64,000 bases of DNA from Candidimonas nitroreducens (GCF_002209565.1 NZ_NJIH01000006.1:372001-436000); one strand, 5' to 3'; positions 1 through 9,318 are shown, counted from the first letter of the stretch. Translations and numbers: made by a program. The notes: generated from the letters alone by a model not told the origin.

Positions 1-1936
1 CGCGCCGCAACAGCCATACACCGAAAAGCTCATGCCGGCCAAGGTCGGCCTGGACGCCGCCGGCGCCATGACGCCGGCGCTGGTGAAAAAACTCGCCGCC
101 AAGGGCCTGGGCCACCTGGGCGCAGCCGACCTGATCCGCGAATCTGATGGCAAGCAAGACTATCTGTACGCTCGCGGCGTGGCCGAGGGGGCGACGCTGC
201 AGGCCGGACTGCAAGAGGCGCTGGACGCCGCCATCGCCGGGCTGCCCATACCCAAGGTCATGCGCTATCAACTGGCCGACGGTGTCACCAGCGTGAAATT
301 CGTGCGCCCGGCGCACCGCCTGGTGGCGCTCTGGGGGCCCGACGTGGTGCCGGTGCACGCCCTGGGCCTGGAAGCCGGGCGCGAAACGCAGGGCCACCGC
401 TACATGTCGGCCGGCGTCATCGCCATCGACTCGCCGCAGTCCTACGAGCGCCAGCTACAGGACGAAGGCAAAGTCATCGCCTCGTTCGAGGCGCGGCGCG
501 CCGCGATCGCCGCGCAGCTGCGGCAGCATGAAGCCGCGCTCGGCGCCACGGTGGGCACCGATCCCGAGGTCGACGCGCTGCTCGACGAGGTCACGGCGCT
601 GGTCGAGCACCCCACCGTCTACGTCGGCGAATTCGATCCGCAGTTCCTGGCCGTGCCACAGGAATGCCTGATCCTGACCATGCGCCTGAACCAGAAGTAC
701 TTCCCGCTGTTCGAACCCGGCACGGGGCGGCTTACGCACCGCTTCCTGATCGTCAGCAACATGCAGCTCGACGATCCGCACAACATCGTCGAAGGCAACC
801 AGCGGGTCGTGCGCCCGCGCCTGGCCGACGCACAATTCTTTTTCGACACCGACCGCAAGGTGCCGCTGTCCTCGCGCGTGCAATCGCTGGGGCAGATCGT
901 CTACCACAACAAGCTGGGCACCCAGCTCGAACGCGTCGAGCGTGTACGCCGCATTGCGCGCTACATCGCCGAACAGCTCGACGCCGACGCGCAGCTGGCC
1001 GACCGCTGCGCCCTGCTGGCCAAGGCCGACCTGGGCACCAGCATGGTGGCCGAATTCCCTGAACTGCAAGGCATCATGGGCGCCTATTACGCGGCCGCCG
1101 ATGGCGAGCCTGCGGAACTGGTTCAAGCCCTGAAGGGGCAGTACCGCATCCGCCTGGATGCCCCGGTCGACGTATCCAGCCTGGCCGCCGCCATCCTGTT
1201 CATGGCTGAACGCACCGAGACACTGATGGGCATCTGGGGCATAGGCCTGGTACCCACCGGCGAGCGCGACCCGTACGGCCTGCGCCGCGCCGCGCTGGGC
1301 CTGATCAGCGCCTACGAACAGCTCGACGCCGGCGGCCATTTGTCGGCCAGCCATGCCGCGCGCCTGGCCTTGCCCGAGCTGCTGGCCTACACGGCCTCCA
1401 CCTTCGACACCCATCCCATCGCGGCCGGCACCGCCGACGAAGTCCAGCACTTCATCTACGAGCGCTACCGCAACCAGCTGGCCAATGACTACGACCGCAA
1501 CGTGGTCGACGCCGTACTGGCCGTCGAGCCGCCGCTGCACCAGGTGCTGGCACGCGTGCAGGCCTGCGCCGGCTTCGCCCTGCGTCCCGAGGCGGAAAGC
1601 CTGGCGGCCGCCAACAAGCGCATCACCAACCTGCTGAAGAAGGCCGAGGGCGAGATCGGCAAAGTCGATACGGCGCGCCTGGCCGAGCCGGCCGAACAGG
1701 CGCTGGCCCAGACCATCGCACGCCTCGAACCCGAAGCCCAGGCGCAGTTCGTGCGCGGCGATTTCGCCGCCAGCCTGGCCACGCTGGCGCAAGCGCGCGA
1801 CGCGGTCGATGCCTTCTTCACCGACATCATGGTCATGGCCGAAGACCCGGCCGTGCGCGCCAACCGCCTGGCCTTGCTGGCCGGCCTGCACGGTGTCATG
1901 AACCAGGTCGCCGACATTTCAAGGCTGGCACAGTGA
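1..1936 (+). CDS. glyS: glycyl-tRNA synthetase beta subunit (5' partial)
   Basis: Beta chain of the tetrameric (alpha2beta2) glycyl-tRNA synthetase, which charges tRNA-Gly in the cytoplasm. The reading frame is open from base 2, before the first ATG at 32, and that upstream stretch (QPYTEKL) already matches the family, so the true start lies outside the window. About 644 residues are visible against roughly 690-720 for full-length GlyS. Recognisable blocks are GLDAAG near the visible start, HRYMSAG, RFLIVSNM, EGNQRVVRPRLADAQFFFDTDRK, and the C-terminal DALR-type anticodon-binding region. The TGA stop overlaps the GTG start of gmhB by 4 nt, which suggests translational coupling. glyQ is expected just upstream. 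Nothing in the visible part looks damaged. Confidence 0.97.
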   Translation, partial: APQQPYTEKLMPAKVGLDAAGAMTPALVKKLAAKGLGHLGAADLIRESDGKQDYLYARGVAEGATLQAGLQEALDAAIAGLPIPKVMRYQLADGVTSVKFVRPAHRLVALWGPDVVPVHALGLEAGRETQGHRYMSAGVIAIDSPQSYERQLQDEGKVIASFEARRAAIAAQLRQHEAALGATVGTDPEVDALLDEVTALVEHPTVYVGEFDPQFLAVPQECLILTMRLNQKYFPLFEPGTGRLTHRFLIVSNMQLDDPHNIVEGNQRVVRPRLADAQFFFDTDRKVPLSSRVQSLGQIVYHNKLGTQLERVERVRRIARYIAEQLDADAQLADRCALLAKADLGTSMVAEFPELQGIMGAYYAAADGEPAELVQALKGQYRIRLDAPVDVSSLAAAILFMAERTETLMGIWGIGLVPTGERDPYGLRRAALGLISAYEQLDAGGHLSASHAARLALPELLAYTASTFDTHPIAAGTADEVQHFIYERYRNQLANDYDRNVVDAVLAVEPPLHQVLARVQACAGFALRPEAESLAAANKRITNLLKKAEGEIGKVDTARLAEPAEQALAQTIARLEPEAQAQFVRGDFAASLATLAQARDAVDAFFTDIMVMAEDPAVRANRLALLAGLHGVMNQVADISRLAQ

Positions 1937-2472
1937 AGCTCGCCATACTCGACCGCGACGGCGTGATCAATCACGACAGCGAGCACTACATCAAGAGCCC
2001 CGAAGAGTGGCTTGCGCTGCCCGGCAGCCTGGAGGCCATTGCGCGCCTGTCGCGCGCCGGCTGGCGCGTGGTGGTGGCCAGCAACCAGTCGGGGCTGGCG
2101 CGCGGCCTGTTCACCATGGAAACGCTGAACGCCATCCACGCCAAGATGCGCAAGGAAGCGGCCGCCGCCGGCGGCAGCATCGACGCGGTCTTCGTCTGCC
2201 CGCATGGGCCGGACGAAGGCTGTGGCTGCCGCAAGCCCGAGCCCGGGCTGTTCCTCGACATAGGGCGGCGCTACGACACCGATCTGCGCGACGTGCCGGT
2301 TGCCGGCGACTCGCTGCGCGACCTGCAGGCCGCCAGCGCGGCGGGCTGCTCGCCCTGGCTGGTGCTTACCGGCAACGGCCGCAAGACCTGGGACAAGGGC
2401 GACCTGCCGGCCGGCACGCAAGTGGTGGAAGATCTCGCCACCGCGGTCGACGCCTGGCTGCAAGAGACCTGA
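1933..2472 (+). CDS. gmhB: D-glycero-beta-D-manno-heptose 1,7-bisphosphate 7-phosphatase
   Basis: HAD-superfamily phosphatase of the ADP-heptose pathway; it removes the C7 phosphate from heptose bisphosphate for LPS inner-core synthesis. The 179-residue length is normal for the family. Motif I is DRDGVIN (residues 7-13) and motif II is SNQSG. The zinc-binding loop CPHGPDEGCGCRKPEPG follows, and motif IV is GDSLRDLQAA. The start is GTG at 1933, overlapping the glyS stop. The acyltransferase start follows 4 nt after the gmhB stop, so the two are certainly co-transcribed. The histidinol-phosphatase branch of the HAD family shares these motifs, but no second domain is present and the glyS context is typical of gmhB. 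Confidence 0.93.
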   Translation: MKLAILDRDGVINHDSEHYIKSPEEWLALPGSLEAIARLSRAGWRVVVASNQSGLARGLFTMETLNAIHAKMRKEAAAAGGSIDAVFVCPHGPDEGCGCRKPEPGLFLDIGRRYDTDLRDVPVAGDSLRDLQAASAAGCSPWLVLTGNGRKTWDKGDLPAGTQVVEDLATAVDAWLQET

Positions 2473-2476
2473 AGAC

Positions 2477-3205
2477 ATGGCCGCGCTGCGCTCCGCGATC
2501 TACCTGCTGTTCCTGATAATCACCGTCATCCCGTATGCGTTCGCCTGCATGCTGTGGGCGCCGCTGCCCCTGCACTGGCGCTTCCGCCTGACGGCGGGCT
2601 GGCCCAGGCTGGCAATCTGGGGCGCCAAGGCCATCGTCGGCATACGCTGGCGCATCAAGGGCATCGAGAACCTGCCCGACGGCCCCGCCATACTGCTGTC
2701 CAAGCACCAGTCGGCCTGGGAAACCCTGTTCCTGCCGGCCCATATGCCGCGCGACGTGTGCTTCGTCTACAAAAAAGAACTGCATCGCGTGCCCTTCTTC
2801 GGCTGGGGGCTGGCGCTGCTGCGCATGATCCCCATCGACCGCAGCAAGGGCCGCGACGCCTTTGAACAAATCGTGCGCCTGGGGCGCGAACGGCTGGATC
2901 AGGGCCGCTGGCCGGTGCTGTTTCCCGAAGGCACCCGGGTCGCGCCCGGCAAGACCGGGCGCTACAAACTGGGCGGCGCCATGCTGGCGGTGCGCACCGG
3001 CGCGGGCGTCATCCCCATCGCGCACAACGCCGGCGAATGCTGGCCGCGCAACGCATTCATCAAGAAGCCGGGTTTGATTACACTATCGATCGGTCCCATG
3101 ATCGCCAGCGAAGGGCTAAGCGCCGAGACGCTCAACGGCAAAGTCCGGGACTGGATCGAAAGTGAAATGCGTCAACTCAACCCCGAACGCTATGAACGAG
3201 AGTAG
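2477..3205 (+). CDS. 1-acyl-sn-glycerol-3-phosphate acyltransferase (PlsC family)
   Basis: Membrane-associated lysophospholipid acyltransferase, probably converting lysophosphatidate to phosphatidate in phospholipid synthesis. The ATG at 2477 gives 242 residues, normal for PlsC. Residues 1-30 form a hydrophobic segment (AIYLLFLIITVIPYAFACML). The catalytic block appears as KHQSAWETLF, i.e. H-x4-E where most family members have H-x4-D. FPEGTR is the acyl-acceptor phosphate-binding motif. The start lies 4 nt after gmhB, and the 3' end overlaps the start of the next gene. Longer in-frame starts exist back to 2300 but would run deep into gmhB. The family assignment is secure; which acyl acceptor it prefers cannot be read from sequence, since genomes of this group often carry several paralogues. 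Confidence 0.9.
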   Translation: MAALRSAIYLLFLIITVIPYAFACMLWAPLPLHWRFRLTAGWPRLAIWGAKAIVGIRWRIKGIENLPDGPAILLSKHQSAWETLFLPAHMPRDVCFVYKKELHRVPFFGWGLALLRMIPIDRSKGRDAFEQIVRLGRERLDQGRWPVLFPEGTRVAPGKTGRYKLGGAMLAVRTGAGVIPIAHNAGECWPRNAFIKKPGLITLSIGPMIASEGLSAETLNGKVRDWIESEMRQLNPERYERE

Positions 3206-4079
3206 GCAGCTCGATCTGTTCATCGACGCCCCGCCCCCCACCCCGCCGGCGCCGCGGCCGCCGCTGCGCAACACGCCGCGCCCGGCGCGCGGCGACACGA
3301 CGGTGCCAACACTGCGCCCGCAATCGCTGGCGGCCGGCATGCGTTGGCGCGAGGTGCGCGCCAGCACCCAGCTCATAGGCTTCGTGCTCAAGCGCTCGCG
3401 GCGCAAGAGCATAGGGCTGACCATCAACGACGACGGCCTGCTGGTCACCGCGCCGAACTGGGTGACGCTGGCGCAGATAGACGAGGTCGTGGTCGAGAAA
3501 TCCAACTGGATCCTCGACAAGCTCAGCGCCTGGTACGACCGCCGGGCCCAATTGGCCATGGCCGATACGCACTGGCAGGACGGCGGCGCAGTGCCCTACA
3601 TGGGGCGGCGCATCGTGCTGCGGCTGGGCGGCGCCCACGACCACACGCACCTGCAGGGCGTGGAGTTCGAACCCAGCGACGGCGACGTGCTGAACCTGGC
3701 GCTGCCGCGCGACGCCGATCACGGCCGCATCCGCGATGCCGCCTATGCCTGGCTGCAGCAGCAGGCCCGCACCTGGTTCGAGCAGCGCCTGCGGTACTTC
3801 CTGGATGCCCAGGGGCTGCAGCTGCGGCGCTGGCGGCTGTCGTCGGCGGCCACGCGCTGGGGGTCTTGCAACAGCGACGGCAACATCATGCTGAACTGGC
3901 GCCTGATCCATTTCGAACGCGATATCATCGACTACGTGGTGGCCCACGAAATCGCGCACTTGCGCGAAATGAACCACAGCAAGGATTTCTGGCGCGAGGT
4001 GGGAAGGATCCTGCCAGGCTTCGAGCGTGCGCGCGATGCCTTGCGACAGCACGACCCGGCCACGCTGCCGCTGATTTGA
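3192..4079 (+). CDS. YgjP-like M48/SprT-type metallopeptidase (DUF45)
   Basis: Predicted zinc metallopeptidase of the YgjP/DUF45 family, cytoplasmic, substrate unknown. The zinc site is clear near the C terminus: HEIAHLREMNHSKDFW, giving HExxH plus a downstream His. The preceding block SSAATRWGSCNSDGNIMLNW is diagnostic of the family. The N terminus (about 45 residues) is rich in Pro, Arg and Ala and looks disordered. I chose ATG 3192 (295 residues), which overlaps the plsC stop by 14 nt. A GTG at 3162 in the same frame would add 10 residues; neither start has a convincing ribosome-binding site. Position in the glyS-gmhB-plsC run indicates co-transcription. Confidence 0.88.
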   Translation: MNESRQLDLFIDAPPPTPPAPRPPLRNTPRPARGDTTVPTLRPQSLAAGMRWREVRASTQLIGFVLKRSRRKSIGLTINDDGLLVTAPNWVTLAQIDEVVVEKSNWILDKLSAWYDRRAQLAMADTHWQDGGAVPYMGRRIVLRLGGAHDHTHLQGVEFEPSDGDVLNLALPRDADHGRIRDAAYAWLQQQARTWFEQRLRYFLDAQGLQLRRWRLSSAATRWGSCNSDGNIMLNWRLIHFERDIIDYVVAHEIAHLREMNHSKDFWREVGRILPGFERARDALRQHDPATLPLI

Positions 4080-4171
4080 TGCGGCATGGCGTGCCGCTAC
4101 CGGGTGGCCCCGACGGGCCAAGGCCACGGCCCGCGCCCATCACGGACAACACGCAAACCAAGGAGTAATCG

Positions 4172-4552
4172 ATGCGTCTTCTACACACCATGCTGCGGGT
4201 CGGCGACCTGGATCGTTCGCTGGCTTTCTACACCGAGGTCCTGGGCATGCGGCTGCTGCGCCGCAAGGATTATCCAGACGGCAAGTTCACGCTGGCCTTC
4301 GTCGGCTACCAGGACGAGTCGGAGGGTGCGGTGATCGAGCTGACCCACAATTGGGATACGGCTTCGTATGATCTGGGCAATGGCTATGGCCACATTGCGC
4401 TGGAAGTGCCGGATGCTTACAAGGCCTGTGCCGAGATCAAGTCGCGCGGCGGCAAGGTAACGCGCGAGGCCGGCCCCATGAAGCACGGCACGACTGTCAT
4501 CGCGTTCGTGGAAGATCCGGACGGCTATAAGATCGAGCTGATCCAGCACTGA
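4172..4552 (+). CDS. gloA: lactoylglutathione lyase (glyoxalase I)
   Basis: Glyoxalase I converts the hemithioacetal of methylglyoxal and glutathione to S-lactoylglutathione. The protein is 126 residues, the usual size of bacterial GloA. All four metal ligands of the E. coli enzyme are at matching positions: His5, Glu56, His74 and Glu122. Typical strings include [24 protein letters not shown] and [19 protein letters not shown] sits 6 nt upstream of the ATG, a strong ribosome-binding site. This is the last gene of the + strand run; the next gene is convergent and the 564-nt gap between them holds repeat R1 copy 1. Confidence 0.96.
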   Translation: MRLLHTMLRVGDLDRSLAFYTEVLGMRLLRRKDYPDGKFTLAFVGYQDESEGAVIELTHNWDTASYDLGNGYGHIALEVPDAYKACAEIKSRGGKVTREAGPMKHGTTVIAFVEDPDGYKIELIQH

Positions 4553-4612
4553 TTTTGTGTGCTTGAGGCGCCGCGGTTGTCGCGGCAGGTCAATTTTGTG
4601 TTCTTTTGCCGC

Positions 4613-5087
4613 AGGACAGCCTCAGCGGTTTAAGAACCACACCCGGTGGGCCAAGAGTTCACTCAGCGGCCGAAGGATTCGGTGTATTGCGGCGATGGTG
4701 GTATTGCGACGATGGATGGTTCTTTAACCGCCGGGGCTGCCCTGCGGAGTTCCGATGCTCGGCAGACTCGCCTGCGCTTCGGACTCCTCCGGGGTCCCCG
4801 GCTCGCAGCCCAGCATCCTGATCGGTTGTTATCCCGTTTCTAAACCAAGTTTGGTTTAGAAACGGATTAAAACCCCTCGCATGCCGCAGCGCGAGCTGAG
4901 GACCCCGGAGGAGTCCGAAGCGCAGCCCGAGTTTGGGCGAGCATCGGAACTCCGCAGGGCAGCCTCAGCGGGTTAAGAACTACACCCAGCAGCCCAAGAA
5001 CTCACTCAGCGCTCAAAGGACTCAATGTATTGCGGCGATGGTGGTATTGCGACGACAATTGGTTCTTGAGGCGCCGGGGCCGCCCCG
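4613..5087. repeat. R1 copy 1: long inverted repeat flanked by direct repeats
   Basis: This fills most of the 564-nt gap between gloA and the acyl-CoA dehydrogenase, which are convergent. The core (about 4739-4963) is an imperfect palindrome. The left arm 4739-4805 and right arm 4900-4961 share two perfectly complementary blocks of about 23 and 26 bp, separated by a variable segment. At the centre is a perfect 15-bp inverted repeat with a 2-nt loop, 4834-4865 (CCGTTTCTAAACCAA). The core is flanked by two direct repeats of about 130 bp, 4613-4742 and 4957-5087, both beginning near CAGCCTCAGCGG and ending in a GC-rich hairpin. Short reading frames inside lack any family resemblance. The same core recurs at 8939-9187. 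Confidence 0.88.
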
Positions 5088-5116
5088 CGGCTTAAGTACG
5101 ACAACCAACACCGTCA

Positions 5117-7351
5117 TCACTCTTGCGCATCGCCCTCCGATCGGGCAAACGCCCCTGCAGCAAAATCATCGACCTCGATCGCCTGCGCCGTAGCCTCTTC
5201 GGCTTGCTGCAGCAATTGCGCCTGCTCGTCGTTGATGGCGCCCTTGGCGTGAGCCTCGTGCCAATCATGCACACCCGAGCGGTGCACCAGGTCGCGTAGC
5301 GGCTGCGACTCCACCGCCAAGCGGAAGGCACGCTCCAGCGTCTGTACGCTCTTGGCCTCGAGCCTTTCCCACACACCGCCGACCAGGCGGTTGCGCGTCT
5401 CGGAAGGTTCCAGCAGTGCTTGCGCGCAGGCGGCGGTGTTCCGATCCTGCGGCGGCTTGGCCCGGGCGATCGGCGGCAGCACCACGACCCGCAACAGCAG
5501 CGCCAGCCAGCGCAGCGGGAAATTGCGCAGCACCGCATCCAGGCGCCGCTCGATGATGGCGCAGCCATTGTCGACGCACCACTGCACCAGGGGCAGATCG
5601 GCCTCGTGCCGGCCCTCGTCCTGCCAGCGCTTGAGCACGGCCGACAGCAGGTACAGCTCGGCCAGCACATCGCCGAGCCGGGCCGACAACATTTCCCTGC
5701 GCTTGAGCGAACCGCCCAGCGTGAACAGCGCCGCTTCGGATACCAGCGCAAAGGCCGAGGCGTAGCGCGCCAGGCGCCGGTAATGGCCCGCGGCCGCTCC
5801 CGCATCGCGCGGCGCGCGGGCGATGCGGCCGCCCGTCCATGCCTGGCCCAGCGCCCTGAAGAGATTCCTGGCGCTGTGCGCGGCATGGTTCCAGATGACG
5901 GCGTCGAAGGCGCGCTGCCCGGCGTCCTGGTCGCTGTCGGCGAGCGCCGAGATTTCCTGCATGAGATAGGGATGGGAGCGGATCGCGCCCTGCCCGAATA
6001 CGATCAGGTTGCGGGTCAGGATGTTGGCGCCCTCGACCGTGATGGCCACCGGCACGGCACGGTACAGTCCGCCCAGATAATTGCGCGGCCCGTCGATGAC
6101 CGCCTTGCCGGCGTGCACGTCCATGGCCGCGTCGACCGACTCGCGCATGCGTTCGGTGGCGTGCAGTTTCATGATGGCCGAGATGACCGCGGGCTTGCGG
6201 CCCATGTCCAGCCCGGCGCAGGTCAGGCGGCGCGCGGCCTCTACCAGATAGGCATTGCCCGCCAGGCGGCCGAGTTTTTCCTGCACGCCTTCGAACTTGC
6301 CCACCGGGATGCCGAACTGCGTGCGCACCCTGGCGTAAGCCCCCGAGGTATGGGCGGCGAAGGTGCATGCCGCCGCCGACAGCGACGGCAAAGAGATGCC
6401 GCGCCCCGCGGCCAGGGCGCTCATCAGCATCTGCCAGCCGTGCCCGGCCTTGGCCGGCCCGCCTATGAGCGCGTCCAGCGGCACGAAGACGTCGTGCCCT
6501 TCGTTGGGGCCGTTCTGGAAGGCCTGCATGGCCGGCAGGTGGCGCCGGCCGATGCGCACGCCGGGCAGGTGCGTGGGCACCAAGGCGACGGATATGCCGA
6601 TCTCGGCGGGCCCGCCCAGCAAGCCCTCGGGGTCGGACAGCTTGAAGGCCAGGCCCAGTACCGTAGCCACCGGACTGAGCGTGATGTAGCGCTTGCGCCA
6701 GTTCAGCAGTATTCCTAATGTATCTACGCCGTCGAGCTCGCGGCGGCACACCACGCCGGTGTCCACCATGGAGGCGGCGTCCGAGCCCGCGGCCGGGCTG
6801 GTCAGGCCGAAGCACGGGATTTCTTCCCCCCGCGCCAGGCGCGGCAGCCAGTAGTCGCGCTGCTCTTGCGTGCCGAATTGCAGCAGCAGCTCGCCCGGCC
6901 CCAGGGAATTGGGCACCATGACCGTGACCGCGGCGGTGACCGAGCGCAGGGAAATGCGCCGCACCACTTCGGAATGGGCATACGCAGAAAAACCCAGGCC
7001 GCCGTATTGGCGCGGGATGATCATGCCGAAGAAGCCCTTGTGCTTGAGGAATTCCCATACTTGCGGCGGCAGGTCGTAGTCGCGCCACGATATGGCCCAG
7101 TCGTCGAGCATGCCACACAATTGCGCCACCGGGCCGTCGAGAAAGGCCTGCTCGCCTTCGGCAAGCCGGGCGGGCGCGACATCCAGCAGGGATTGCCAGT
7201 CGGGCTGGCCGGAGAACAGTTCAGCATCCCACCATACGTCGCCCGCGTCGATGGCTTCGCGCTCGGTGGGCGACAGGCTGGGCATGGCCGCGCGGGCCTT
7301 GCGGTACAAGGGTTCGGTAATCCAGCGCTTGCGCCAGGCTCTCCAGTCCAT
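5117..7351 (-). CDS. fadE: acyl-CoA dehydrogenase, FadE type
   Basis: FAD-dependent acyl-CoA dehydrogenase catalysing the first step of fatty-acid beta-oxidation. The 744 residues and the layout match the long FadE/DUF1974 family (E. coli FadE, 814 aa) rather than the short roughly 390-aa dehydrogenases. Seen in order: a hydrophilic N-terminal region, the dehydrogenase N-terminal block ending in IPRQYGGLGF, a middle domain with CFGLTSPAAGSDAASM, then the FAD-binding C-terminal block, followed by the DUF1974-like tail ending in a Gln/Glu-rich stretch. The ATG at 7351 is preceded by AGGGGAA. The frame stays open far upstream to 8299, but that part is low-complexity antisense sequence of the divergent gene. 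Downstream is R1 copy 1. Confidence 0.9.
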   Translation of the reverse strand: MDWRAWRKRWITEPLYRKARAAMPSLSPTEREAIDAGDVWWDAELFSGQPDWQSLLDVAPARLAEGEQAFLDGPVAQLCGMLDDWAISWRDYDLPPQVWEFLKHKGFFGMIIPRQYGGLGFSAYAHSEVVRRISLRSVTAAVTVMVPNSLGPGELLLQFGTQEQRDYWLPRLARGEEIPCFGLTSPAAGSDAASMVDTGVVCRRELDGVDTLGILLNWRKRYITLSPVATVLGLAFKLSDPEGLLGGPAEIGISVALVPTHLPGVRIGRRHLPAMQAFQNGPNEGHDVFVPLDALIGGPAKAGHGWQMLMSALAAGRGISLPSLSAAACTFAAHTSGAYARVRTQFGIPVGKFEGVQEKLGRLAGNAYLVEAARRLTCAGLDMGRKPAVISAIMKLHATERMRESVDAAMDVHAGKAVIDGPRNYLGGLYRAVPVAITVEGANILTRNLIVFGQGAIRSHPYLMQEISALADSDQDAGQRAFDAVIWNHAAHSARNLFRALGQAWTGGRIARAPRDAGAAAGHYRRLARYASAFALVSEAALFTLGGSLKRREMLSARLGDVLAELYLLSAVLKRWQDEGRHEADLPLVQWCVDNGCAIIERRLDAVLRNFPLRWLALLLRVVVLPPIARAKPPQDRNTAACAQALLEPSETRNRLVGGVWERLEAKSVQTLERAFRLAVESQPLRDLVHRSGVHDWHEAHAKGAINDEQAQLLQQAEEATAQAIEVDDFAAGAFARSEGDAQE

Positions 7352-7615
7352 GATTCCCCTTTTTGTCCGGCACCGGCCGGTTCGTGTGCGCGCACCCGCC
7401 GGCGCGGCCCGCGGCGATTCGCCGCGAACTCGCTGACAAGCCGGCGATTGGATCCGGTGCAAATTCGCCCATCCATTATCGCCCATGGGCGTGCCGGGCA
7501 ACAATCCGCCGGCCGGGCCGCGGCCCTGCGCGACCCAAGCGCCCGCGTGCCCGACGGGCCGGACTCTGCGACAATCTGGCTTTACCCGCAAGACGGCGTA
7601 CGCCCGGTTCGACTC

Positions 7616-8845
7616 ATGCTCAACCCCCTCTGGTTCGGATTTTTCCTGCTTGCCTGCGCATCGGGGCTGTACCACTGGCTGTTCCTGCACGATCCCCAGG
7701 TGTTTTCGCGGCTGGTGCTGAGCCTGTTCGACATGGCCAAGCTGTCGGTCGATCTGATGATTTTGCTGTTCGGCACGCTGACGCTGTGGCTGGGCTTCCT
7801 GCGCATCGCCGAACTGGCGGGGCTGATAGACCGCCTGGCGCGGCTGCTGGCGCCGCTGTTCGCGCGCCTGATGCCCGAGGTACCGCGCGGCCACCCCGCG
7901 CTGGGGCTGATCACCCTGAACTTCGCCGCCAATGCGCTGGGCCTGGACAACGCCGCCACGCCCATAGGCCTGCGCGCCATGCGCGAACTGCAGACGCTCA
8001 ACCCCACGCCCGATACCGCGACCAACGCGCAGATATTGTTTTTGGTGCTGAACTCGTCCTCGCTCACGCTGCTGCCCGTAACGATCTTCATGTACCGCGC
8101 GCAACAGGGCGCGGCCGACCCCACGCTGGTGTTCCTGCCCATACTGCTGGCCACCTCGGCCTCGTCGCTGGCCGGCCTGCTGGCGGTGGCTTTCATGCAG
8201 CGGCTGCGGCTGCGCGACCCGGTGGTGCTGGCGTGGCTGGGCGCGCTGGTGCTGGGGCTGGGCAGCTTCATGGGCCTGCTCTACACGCTGTCGGCGCAAG
8301 CGGTCGAGGCACTGTCATCGCTGCTGGGCAATCTGACGATGTTCGGCATCATCATGCTGTTCCTGCTGGCGGGCGCGCGCCGCAAGGTGCCGCTGTACGA
8401 CGCCTTTGTCGAAGGGGCCAAGCAGGGCTTCGCCATTTCGCGGGATTTGCTGCCGTACCTGGTGGCGATGCTGTGCGCGGTAGGCGTGCTGCGCGCCTCG
8501 GGGGCGCTGGATGCGGCGCTCGACCTGATACGCTGGGCAGTGCATGCGGGGGGGTTCGACACGCGCTTCGTGGACGCGCTGCCCACGGCGCTGGTTAAGC
8601 CGTTCTCGGGCAGCGCGGCGCGGGCGATGCTGATCGAAACGATGCAGCATTACGGTGTGGACAGCTTCCCGGCGCTGCTGGCAGCGACGGTGCAGGGCAG
8701 CACCGAGACCACGTTCTACGTACTGGCGGTGTATTTCGGCGCGGTGGGGATACAACGGGCGCGGCATGCGGTGGGTTGCGCGGTGCTGGCCGATGTGGCG
8801 GGGGTGCTGGCGTCGATTGCAGTCAGCTATTGGTTCTTCGGCTGA
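7616..8845 (+). CDS. SpmA-SpmB fusion (nucleoside-recognition Gate-domain) membrane protein
   Basis: A 409-residue polytopic inner-membrane protein carrying two Gate (nucleoside-recognition) domains, corresponding to spore maturation proteins SpmA (about residues 1-210) and SpmB (about 215-409) fused in one chain. Diagnostic strings are LNFAANALGLDNAATPIGLRAM in the first half and VKPFSGSAARAMLIE with QGSTETTFYVLAVYFG in the second. The transported or sensed substrate is unknown, and in a non-sporulating organism the name does not indicate function. ATG 7616 was chosen because upstream codons are low-complexity antisense of fadE. The 264-nt gap to the divergent fadE presumably holds both promoters; none stood out. 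Repeat R1 copy 2 lies downstream. Confidence 0.88.
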   Translation: MLNPLWFGFFLLACASGLYHWLFLHDPQVFSRLVLSLFDMAKLSVDLMILLFGTLTLWLGFLRIAELAGLIDRLARLLAPLFARLMPEVPRGHPALGLITLNFAANALGLDNAATPIGLRAMRELQTLNPTPDTATNAQILFLVLNSSSLTLLPVTIFMYRAQQGAADPTLVFLPILLATSASSLAGLLAVAFMQRLRLRDPVVLAWLGALVLGLGSFMGLLYTLSAQAVEALSSLLGNLTMFGIIMLFLLAGARRKVPLYDAFVEGAKQGFAISRDLLPYLVAMLCAVGVLRASGALDAALDLIRWAVHAGGFDTRFVDALPTALVKPFSGSAARAMLIETMQHYGVDSFPALLAATVQGSTETTFYVLAVYFGAVGIQRARHAVGCAVLADVAGVLASIAVSYWFFG

Positions 8846-8938
8846 TGCAGCCTTGCAGGTGTGATCGAGGCAGCGTGCGTGTCGTGTTTACTTGGCAGTG
8901 ATTTGGTGTTCATTTTGTGTTCTTGAGACGCCAGGGCT

Positions 8939-9302
8939 GCCCTGCGGAGTTCCGATGCTCGGCAGACTCGCCTGCGCTTCGGACTCCTCCGGGGTCCCCG
9001 GCTCGCAGCCAGGCATCCTGGACGGTTGTTATCCTATTTCTAAACCAAAACGGTTGTTGTCCCGTTTCTAAACCGAACTCTGTTTAGAAACGGATTAAAC
9101 CCGTCACATGCCGCAGCGTGAGCTGAGAACCCCGGAGGAGTCCGAAGCGCAGCCCGAGTTTGGGCGAGCATCGGAACTCCGCAGGGCAGCCTCAGCGGAT
9201 TAAGAACTACACACAGCAGCTCAAGAATTCCACCCAGCGACCAAAGGATTCCGTATATTGAAGGCGATGATTATTTCTTGAGGCGCCGGGGCAGCCCCGG
9301 CG
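8939..9302. repeat. R1 copy 2: long inverted repeat
   Basis: This occupies the 473-nt gap between the SpmAB gene and rsmA, again convergent. The core runs 8939-9187, with the left arm 8939-9005 and right arm 9126-9187 nearly identical to those of copy 1. The central spacer is longer because a 28-bp unit containing TTTCTAAACC is present twice in tandem (9023-9050 and 9051-9078). That accounts for the roughly 27-nt size difference from copy 1. Only the right-hand flanking repeat is clearly present (9184-9302). It ends in a perfect GC hairpin (CCGGGGC-AGCCCCGG) that precedes the end of rsmA on the minus strand. The left flanking repeat is reduced to about 15 nt. Confidence 0.88.
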
Positions 9303-9318
9303 GCTAAAGAAAACAATA

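Noticed and set aside
4606-4843. short + strand frames in R1 copy 1
   Set aside because: They read across inverted repeats, differ between copies and lack ribosome-binding sites.
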